A stretch of 64,000 bases of DNA. It comes from Osedax fenrisi (Eukaryota > Annelida > Polychaeta > Sabellida > Siboglinidae). The stretch lies in the NCBI GenBank assembly GCA_964019155.1, contig OZ025242.1:27099118-27163117 (forward strand), given 5' to 3'. Position 1 is the first letter of the stretch; each line of letters starts with the position of its first letter. The notes beneath the pieces were generated by a model. That model searched no databases and had not been told where the DNA came from. It saw only the letters and a list, made by a program, of their open reading frames with translations. Positions 55,602 through 64,000 of the stretch are shown piece after piece. The position numbers and the translations under genes were made by a program.

Positions 55602-55900
55602 TGCAACTCTCTAATTGTGCTAGTGATATTAAAGAATGGCTTATTTCTAATAATTTCTAATAATTTCTAATAATCTAATTTCTCCTTAATACCTCCAAAA
55701 CTACGTTGTTGAATCTTTCTCCATCACCAACTTACTTCCCTCCTTTTCTTATTTTTAACATTATAATATCTCCTTCTCCTATTGCATCCAACTCAGGTGT
55801 CTTTTTGATTCTACTCTTTCGTCCATTACTCATATCACTGCCAATAATAAATCTGAAAATTATCATCTATTTAGAATTAGGAAAATACGAATATCAATTA
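55602..55900 (+). pseudogene. Fragment of the 11.4-13.5 kb LINE reverse transcriptase
   Basis: Plus-strand codons match the minus-strand RT at about 12.1-12.35 kb: CASDIKEWLISNN, then after a small slippage LLNTSKTTLLNLSPSPTYFP and SPIASNSGV. Indels and stops break the frame. It is a truncated relic of the same LINE family, placed next to a piece of cluster flank (about 55905-56010). Confidence 0.75.
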
Positions 55901-56029
55901 CTGTATATCATATACCGTATAGTAGACGTTATGAGTTAGACAATATTTACGGATACATATTCAGGAGAATGTCACTCTTAGCGCTCGTCTCACGACTAAA
56001 ACATTTCAGTAAACGCGATAACTTGTAAT

Positions 56030-56225
56030 TAGGCATTAGTCTGGATGAACTAAAAAGCAGAACTTATTATGTCGTTTTTTAAATACATTTAATATATTAA
56101 ATGATAATTAGTATGGTTTCAGAAATAATTTATCTACATCTGAAGCATTGTCTGATGTATAGGAATCAATTAATACACATTTAGAAAATGTAGATAACTG
56201 TAGCAAAGGATTTGCGTAAATCTAT
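56030..56225 (+). pseudogene. Second LINE RT fragment
   Basis: A short stretch reads YGFRNNLSTSEALSDV and, after a stop, ESINTHLENVDNCSKGFA. This is the fingers region of a LINE reverse transcriptase of a different family. About 200 bp survive. Confidence 0.6.
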
Positions 56226-57137
56226 TAAAACAATAGCAAACTGTGCTATATATATATATATATAGTCATTATATACGGGAACGGCTGACAATCAAAAATA
56301 TACCTAATGGGCATACCTTTTTTTAACAATAGATATCAATTTGAAATTTTTGATTATACTTAATTAATATATATATAATATAATGTTCCATATTTGGTTT
56401 TATAAAATAATCATTAATGACAAATATACAAAATAATTGTCAACCTAAAAAAAATCATAGCAAAATATACGGGAATATAATTCAATTTTATTCATGCATA
56501 ATAATCACGAATATGAATACAATTAAGATTGCATATAATCTGCTATTAGGTATACGTATAATATGATGAAGCATACTCTATATTTTAATATATGGTATCC
56601 TATAATCAAATACTTTATATATTAATATATAGGATTCGCCCCTTATATGTCTATGGCTATAATAAATAGATTAATAAATACGCATGCTCATTTATTAATA
56701 TCTTTGATATAAATAAATATACAATAAATATTATTTTTGTAATAAAAAGTTTTATTTTATCAATTTATTTAACATCGAACAAGTACTACAGAACATAATA
56801 TGTTAGTGTTGTTATTAATATAATATATACAGTATGCATGTAATTAATATTTGTTTGAAATGACCAATTCTTGGAAATCTATAAATAGATTTTGATGGCT
56901 TTTTTATTGCTTTTTAAAAAAAAAATAATAATAATGCATTTATAAATATATAAACTGTATTTAAAACAATTTAACTGTATATTAATAAAAACCAGTTTGT
57001 AATTTAGATTAAGATAATATTTAAATAATCAATTATTTAAAAATAATTAGTTAAACAATTAACTTAATATATAAAATAACTGATTAAAGGAAATAAATAA
57101 ATGAGTTTGTTTATATGATATATGTAAATAGGAAGTG

Positions 57138-57138
<1 letters not shown>
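56226..57138. other. AT-rich DNA, no feature recognised
   Basis: No reading frame or element end that I can support. A short GC-richer phrase, ATATACGGGAACGGCTGACA, at about 56273 is isolated. Confidence 0.5.
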
Positions 57139-57770
<632 letters not shown>

Positions 57771-57876
57771 GAGTGTATGTGTGTGTATGTATATATAAAT
57801 AAATATGTTAATTATATTGATTAATATATTTAATTTTAATTAATATATTAATTAAAATATAATTAATTATGTAGAA

Positions 57877-57908
<32 letters not shown>

Positions 57909-57911
<3 letters not shown>

Positions 57912-58437
57912 TCAAAGCTCGATAACTCAACATTGACGGGACGGAGTTTTCATGTTGAGTTAGCGAGTATGTTGAGTTATCGGATATATAAATTAATGAC
58001 TTAATTAATGTTTTGTTCACATAAATGCATTCAAAATAGTACTCGTATGATAATATAATAATTGTAATTGTATTTTTACGTTTATATATTTATATCCATA
58101 TATTATTAAATAAAACCATGTTGAATAATGTAGTAATCCTATGTTGAATTATATTTGTTGAGCAATGTAGTTTTACATGTAAAAGATACGAATCCAATAA
58201 AATATGTTTGTGATATTTTGATTTTTCATAAATGTTGAGTTATCGGATGTATATTTACATGTAATGTATAGGCTAGGATTATAAAAACGATGTTGATTTA
58301 TATGTATGTTGAGTTATATTTGTTGAGTAATAGGGTTTTTGTTAACATGTAAAAGATACGAATCCAACCAAATATTTTTTGGATGTTGAGTTATCGGCAA
58401 TGTTGAGTTATCGGCATGTTGAGTTACCGAGCTTCTA

Positions 58438-58440
<3 letters not shown>
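57909..58440 (-). mobile_element. Non-autonomous pogo-like element
   Basis: Ends CAGTCAAAGCTCGATAACTC and (inverted) CAGTAGAAGCTCGGTAACTC, both followed by AACA; TA on both sides. Internal words GTTGAGTTAT and AAAGATACGAATCCAA are shared with the neighbour at 58800-60007, but in reverse orientation and without its transposase segment. It is an internal-deletion derivative of the same family. Confidence 0.85.
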
Positions 58441-58490
<50 letters not shown>

Positions 58491-58799
58491 TATATATATA
58501 TACGGGAATCTGAGAAGTAGCAACAACAAACATATACAATTGAGAAAGTATGGCAGTTCCTATTGTAAATTTCTGTCGTATAAAAATCTAGCTAGTTAAA
58601 TCCCAAATGATAAGAGTGTTATGTTATGACTTAATAAAACCAGATATGGATCTACTTGTTTTAAATAATATTGTTATTTTTTTCTATGTCACCTTTTTAA
58701 CCGAATATATAATATATCAAGTATTTTTAGATTTTAATATTTAATTATTTTATAGGAGTTCAATAGAAAATATAATTAATACGCAATAATATATGTATA
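58441..58799. repeat. (TA)n and start of a relic cluster block
   Basis: (TA)n at 58440-58502, then GGAATCTGAGAAGTAGCAAC, the same start as the gene C downstream block at 49491. This begins a direct copy (to about 61640) that lacks exons 1-3. Confidence 0.7.
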
Positions 58800-60004
58800 C
58801 ACTAGAAGCTCGGTAACTCAACATGCCGATAACTCAACATTGCCGATAACTCAACACCCAAAAAATGGATTCGTATCTTTTACATGTTAACAAAAACCCT
58901 ATTACTCAACAAATATAACTCAACATACATATAACTCAACATCGTTTTTATAATCATAGCCTATACATTACATGTAAATATACATCCGATAACTCAACAT
59001 TTATGAAAAATCAAAATATCACAAACATATGTTGTTGGATTCGTATCTTTTACATGTAATAAAACTACATTGATCAACAAATATAATTCAACATACATTA
59101 TTCAACATGGTTTTATTTAATAATATATGGATATAAATAACTAAACGTAAAAATACAATTAAAATTATTATATTATCATACGAGTACTATTTTGAATGCA
59201 TTTATGTGAACAAAACATTAATTAAGTCTATAGACTAAGTCTATATATAGACTTATTAACTATACCTCATAATGGACAATGACTCATGAGTGCTTCCTTG
59301 CAAGGCATAATCAAGGATTGGGCCTATTTTGAATTATCCAATGGGGAATGATTATTTTTAATAATAAGTTTATTAATATACATTCTTGTATATTCGAAAT
59401 CATTAAAGATTATGAATCTAATTAAGTAACATGTTAGTCAAGAGAAAATCTACATCTATCTCTATAAATGATAAGTTAGAATATATCATTACTATTGATA
59501 AAGGCTTATCAAGAAAGTCAGTTGCCAAACAATTAGATGTTTCTGTATCTACCATAGCTGGATGGTTTAAGAATAAAGATGCCATTTATAAGGCATCTTT
59601 AGAATTCAACAATAAAAGAAAACGGGCCAAATTATCCTCACACGAAGTCCTTGAAGAAAAGGCATACACATGGAAATTCGAAATTCGAAATTTCAAGCAA
59701 ATTCGTGCACAAAATATTCCTTTATCAGGTAAAACAATATGTTATGATTATAATTATACATCCTATTGCATATGATATAATCATTATATACGATATGTTA
59801 TTTATTCCAGTAAATTATATAATTACAAGAGTCTTTTATTGAGTCAAGATACAATAAAAGACTCTTGAACATTAATTATACTATTAGTAGCGTAACAAAT
59901 ATACCATTATAAATAAAAATAAATGTATACATCCGATAACTCAACATACTCGATAACTCAACATGAAAACTCCGTCCCGTCAATGTTGAGTTATCGAGCT
60001 TTGA

Positions 60005-60007
<3 letters not shown>
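58800..60007 (+). mobile_element. pogo-like DNA transposon, internally deleted
   Basis: Ends CACTAGAAGCTCGGTAACTC and (inverted) CATTCAAAGCTCGATAACTC are imperfect TIRs next to TA, typical of pogo/Tigger members of Tc1/mariner (normally starting CAGT). It carries the N-terminal DNA-binding part of a transposase but no DDE domain. Each end has clusters of AACTCAACAT words. Confidence 0.85.
59431..59775 (+). pseudogene. pogo/CENP-B-type transposase, N-terminal part
   Basis: The 114-codon frame has a psq-like helix-turn-helix (SRKSVAKQLDVSVSTIAGWF, residues about 29-48), a basic NNKRKRAK linker, and the beginning of a CENP-B-type second helix-turn-helix with a QNIPLSGKTI motif (about residues 95-104). 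This domain binds the element's TIRs in the family. The frame then ends in sequence unrelated to a transposase, and no DDD/DDE catalytic region exists before the right TIR at 60007. It could still make a DNA-binding-only protein, but a truncated transposase is the simplest reading. Confidence 0.75.
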
Positions 60008-60071
<64 letters not shown>

Positions 60072-61351
60072 CATATATATACATAATTATTATTTAAATT
60101 TGTAAAATAGTTAATGATTATTTTTAATAATTATATATAAATATTATATTAAATTATAGTTTTATAAATTAATTACATAATTGTAAAATACATCATTCTC
60201 TATTATAAAAGATACGTTACTAGATACTATGGCTAAAAATAGGTAACGATATATATGTATCTCCTACTTAATATCATATTACAAACTGAATTCTTACTGT
60301 TGCTGGTAATAACAATTATATTGTGATGTTCTTATTGCTATGTATACAGATAATATAATTAAATATTTGTAAATAATAGTTACTAAAATATATATTTAAG
60401 TGCGCTCTAACTAAATAATTTCTTTATTTTTACGAATTTGCTAATTATTTCTTGAAATTTGTAATTTTGTAAACAAAATATATCATTTTTAAATAAAAAA
60501 GAATCAAAAAATATGATTATATAAATTTATTATAATTCACCAATTTTCATAATGTCGATGTATTGATTTAATAATAAATATAATTCTATGCATATTTATC
60601 ATATATTAAATGTTTATAATAAATACATAACATATATTAAAATTATACATATTTATTAATATTTGTTTAAAACATAATATTATTAATAGATTTCATTTCA
60701 GATAATAATGTATTATAATATGTAAAATATAATAAATAAAATTATATTAATTTCAAATATCCATTTCTCTTTTCATCAATGATTTATTCTGTAATATTTA
60801 TTTATTAATTAGGTAGTTAATGTTAAAGTAGATAATTGATATAATGTATCAGTTTGTATATTACTGATATAACAAATATATAATATATGCTAACATACTA
60901 TTAATTATGTATATGTATTCATATAAATAATTAATATGTATATTATAAATATACTAATATTAAGAATGTTATAGGATAGCTAAAGCATATGATCTAACAA
61001 AATATTTATTTTTATATAGTTCTTAATATAATCTACAAAATCTATAAAATACTTAATAATTTATGTATTTCAAAAGTGTCCATACTTTAAAATATAAATC
61101 TCATATATTCATATATTAAATTTGATAATGTTGTAGATGCTAACTTTAGATTTATTAGAATTATTATAAATGAGCTAGCATTCATTTAGAAATAAATATA
61201 TTTTTCTATATTATTAATTTAGAAATTAATATACTTTTTCTATATTATTAAATATTATTATAGTAATACTAATCAAGTATTTTTAAATGCAAATATTGTC
61301 AAATTTAATAATCTGATAAATTATAAAATTGGTATAATATTATACTTTATG

Positions 61352-61413
<62 letters not shown>

Positions 61414-61550
61414 CTTCTATATCAATATTGAGATATAATTAATTCAAGCTGATATTATTCATATTAGAATATTATTCATATACTTAACATTTTATATTTT
61501 AATTATTAATATTAATTTGAATAGTGCATAATTATGAAATAATTTAAATA
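60008..61550. repeat. Relic cluster block, non-coding part
   Basis: Starts with (TA)n at 60008-60066 and continues as a direct copy of the gene C downstream flank (49820-51770), without the TIR element. (TA)n at 61358-61410. No exon before 61551. Confidence 0.75.
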
Positions 61551-61640
61551 CAAACTTGGTTAGTAGTAATTTCCTTTTTTTTCTATATCCAATCGGATTG
61601 CAAAATGTATAGAGAGAAAATGACATACTTTATAGATTTG
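61551..61640 (-). pseudogene. Relic exon 4 of the 12-cysteine peptide gene
   Basis: The minus strand matches exon 4 of B and C from QIYKVC to the end (ATTTTGCAATCCGATTGG present). One base is missing between the codons for the second and third cysteines of the exon, and a TGC codon has become TAC followed by a stop. The 5' part of the exon is cut off at about 61640, where the sequence switches to the inverted upstream flank of D. It is a dead fragment marking a rearrangement breakpoint. Confidence 0.75.
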
Positions 61641-62163
61641 TAAAAAATATTTCATAATAATTATTTATTTATATCAATCATGATAGGTTATTTTATTAAT
61701 TCATTTTCTGTAACAAAATAGAATTAAAAACGATATTTTTTATTTAATAATGTAATAATAATATATTTACTATTCAATGGAGGATCTACATAGTTTCTAC
61801 AATTAAGTTTACTAACATAATTATGATTAACCCTGTGGCTACTTAATTATACCACCTCTCATTACATTATAGGGTATATATGTATACATATATTTTCAAC
61901 TATTACTATTCAACTATTACATTCATGATATCATAAAAACAATCCATGTAACGAATTTTTTAATGTATGTATTTAAAATGTATATACTTTATACAATAAA
62001 TAGAATTATAAAAAAAATATAATATAATTTAAATTATATAATAGATATTATCTAAATAAATTATAAATAATATATCACTTTTCTTCACAATTATGGATTT
62101 AACTTTAAAATATTAGTAATGTCTTTATCGGTAATATCAAAATAACTTTCACAGTACATATAC

Positions 62164-62249
<86 letters not shown>

Positions 62250-62628
62250 AATTTTTTTATATGTAATTAATGTATGATAATAATATATTACTTGATCTGA
62301 ATAAGTCAAATATATATATATATATATATTTGTAATATGTTTTTATGTCTAATTAATGTGTAATGAGTATGTTAATAAGAGTTATTTATGACCTTATAAT
62401 AAATTTATAAATATAATCACGTGATCATTTTATTACTATATAACATCGTCTGTCAATTGAGAAAAATAAAAGTAAATAACATACTGATAAAGGTACACTA
62501 TTATATTAATATATTCTGCATAGAATAAATGTAAAATTTCTTATACATATATTATATATAATTTAATATGGTATAATATAATAATTCACTGTTAAATATA
62601 TTATATAATACCTATGATATTGTACAGG
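61641..62628. repeat. Upstream flank of gene D
   Basis: Inverted counterpart of 54202-55330. Holds (TA)n at 62164-62243 and the GATCACGTGATCATTTTAT palindrome near 62419, about 200 bp upstream of the ATG. This spacing is also seen for A. No coding sequence. Confidence 0.7.
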
Positions 62629-63040
62629 ATGAGGTTATTACCCGTGCTTCTATTGTTGACGATAGCCTATTGTTGTGTGTATGCGAGTTCACAAGAAGAG
62701 GAAGAGGTGGCTGAATTATTGGGTTAGTTTTAATTAGTTTTTATATACGTCAACTATTATCGTACTTATTTATTTAATTATTATTCAATAATACATATTC
62801 ATTTTTAAAGTGTACTTTAATTTTAAAACTTAAAGCACGGCGTTAAAGTTAAGTTGTTTTATTTATTATCAAAAAAAGTATATTATTAAAATATGCAAAT
62901 CAAATTATGTTAATCCCAAACAAAAGTAACTGTAAGTACCTCAAATATTCATTATAAACATAAACCTGTAAACAATACTGATGTTAAATATTTGAAACAT
63001 TTAGTAAATATCAATAATGTTATCATAATAATATATATGT

Positions 63041-63088
<48 letters not shown>

Positions 63089-64000
63089 GTGTGATATTAA
63101 TAGTTATAAATGTTATCTACACAGTAAACAAACATAATTGTTATTTTATACTCAATATGAAAAGATTTTTTTTATTTTGTACTATATCTAAAACCCAAAA
63201 AAGGTTATTTCCTTTGAAGAATCTTTATAAAATTATCATAGTATATATCCAATATATTGCTAATATAATGATCGATTCTATGGTATTGTAATATAGTTGT
63301 ATATATTGTATAGATACAATTATTTTAAATAACATGCACATAAAAATATCTTTTATTATTTATCTAATTTTTCTTATCTTATAATTAAATATATAAATAT
63401 CGCAAGGGCTTAATATTAATAGATATGAATATTATGTAGATATTAAAAACTTATTAAAATATGTGTAAAACAATCTCAAAAGTAATCGGTATTTTAATAG
63501 ACTTAACATAGAAATGAAGATATCTTAACTCGCCATCTTTTAAATACAATATCGCAACCGTAACGACGTCCCTAGACTAGAGAAACCCCCGGGTGTTTAC
63601 CTGTAATACATTTATACATATAGTTATCTCTTTATTTGTGTCAAATTATAAACTTTAATTATTCATTTATATATTTTAAATTACGTCCTTCAAATAATTT
63701 GTTAAATTTAATAAAATATATTTATTAGAGGGGAGCTGGTTTATAACATATCAGCACTACTCGTTATTTTCTGTTATTTATTTGTTTATGATTTAACTAT
63801 CTATATATATATATATAAATATAAATTGTCTGCATTTCCCTGTTATGGTTGTATATATATATATATATAATAACATACGTCGTATGTCGTATGTCATACG
63901 AATTATGTAAAAATTGGGATTTTAAAATTTAATTTAGGTACCCCTATTTTTTGTATCGCGAACTTAATTTAAATATTTAAATTCATCTATGACAATCATC
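62629..64000 (+). CDS. Secreted 12-cysteine peptide, copy D (exon 1; runs off window)
   Basis: Exon 1 at 62629-62722 encodes a signal peptide nearly identical to A and B (CCVYA) and an acidic SSQEEEEVAELL segment, ending in phase 1 at G|GTTAGT. Intron 1 then matches that of A, B and C to the window end. By comparison with A, exon 2 should start roughly 350 bp beyond the window. Whether exons 2-4 are intact cannot be seen. The acidic segment differs from A at several codons, continuing the family's pattern of replacement changes. Confidence 0.7.

Overview
The window is extremely AT-rich animal DNA. It has long (TA)n and (TTA)n runs, GT-AG introns, LINEs, a tRNA-derived SINE, a Ty3/Gypsy element and many TIR elements. 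The organism is therefore an invertebrate metazoan with a repeat-bloated AT-rich genome. I cannot name the species; a cnidarian such as Hydra or an AT-rich mollusc are only guesses. I see no prokaryotic genes and no conventional housekeeping gene.

The most interesting content is a cluster of small, secreted, cysteine-rich peptide genes that simple ORF calling misses because the exons are only 94-161 nt. Three copies are complete (A, + strand, 14214-17173; B, - strand, 24194-26417; C, - strand, 51773-54201). A fourth (D, + strand, 62629 onward) shows exon 1 and runs off the window. Each complete copy has four exons with matching splice phases (1, 2, 1). The product is a 19-residue signal peptide, a short acidic segment, and a cationic, aromatic-rich mature part with 12 cysteines. 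Cysteines and exon phases are conserved, while most other differences change amino acids. That pattern suggests a fast-evolving defence peptide or venom-like family. I do not recognise it as a described family.

The copies sit in large inverted repeats. A and B face each other around about 20.6 kb (arms roughly 10.5-20.6 and 20.7-27.6 kb). C and D face away from each other around about 58.4 kb. Further relics of the same unit lie at 8.8-10.5, 28.4-30.5, 47.4-49.5 and 58.5-61.6 kb.

Layout: 1-1222 AT repeats; 1223-8090 a nearly complete minus-strand Ty3/Gypsy element whose gag is split by a 2-kb TIR element carrying minisatellites; 8.1-11.4 diverged cluster flank; 11.4-13.5 a 5'-truncated LINE; 13.5-30.5 the A/B palindrome; 30570-33784 a CACTG-terminated element with subterminal GTTATACC repeats; 34730-44025 two minisatellite-bearing terminal arms enclosing Helitron-like ends, a LINE fragment and repeats; 44081-46368 a hAT-like element with a second element nested inside; 47.4-55.3 cluster copy C with a SINE and a TIR insertion; 55.6-57.8 LINE scraps and a 0.6-kb (TTA)n tract; 57.9-60.0 two opposed pogo-like elements; 60-64 a relic copy and gene D.
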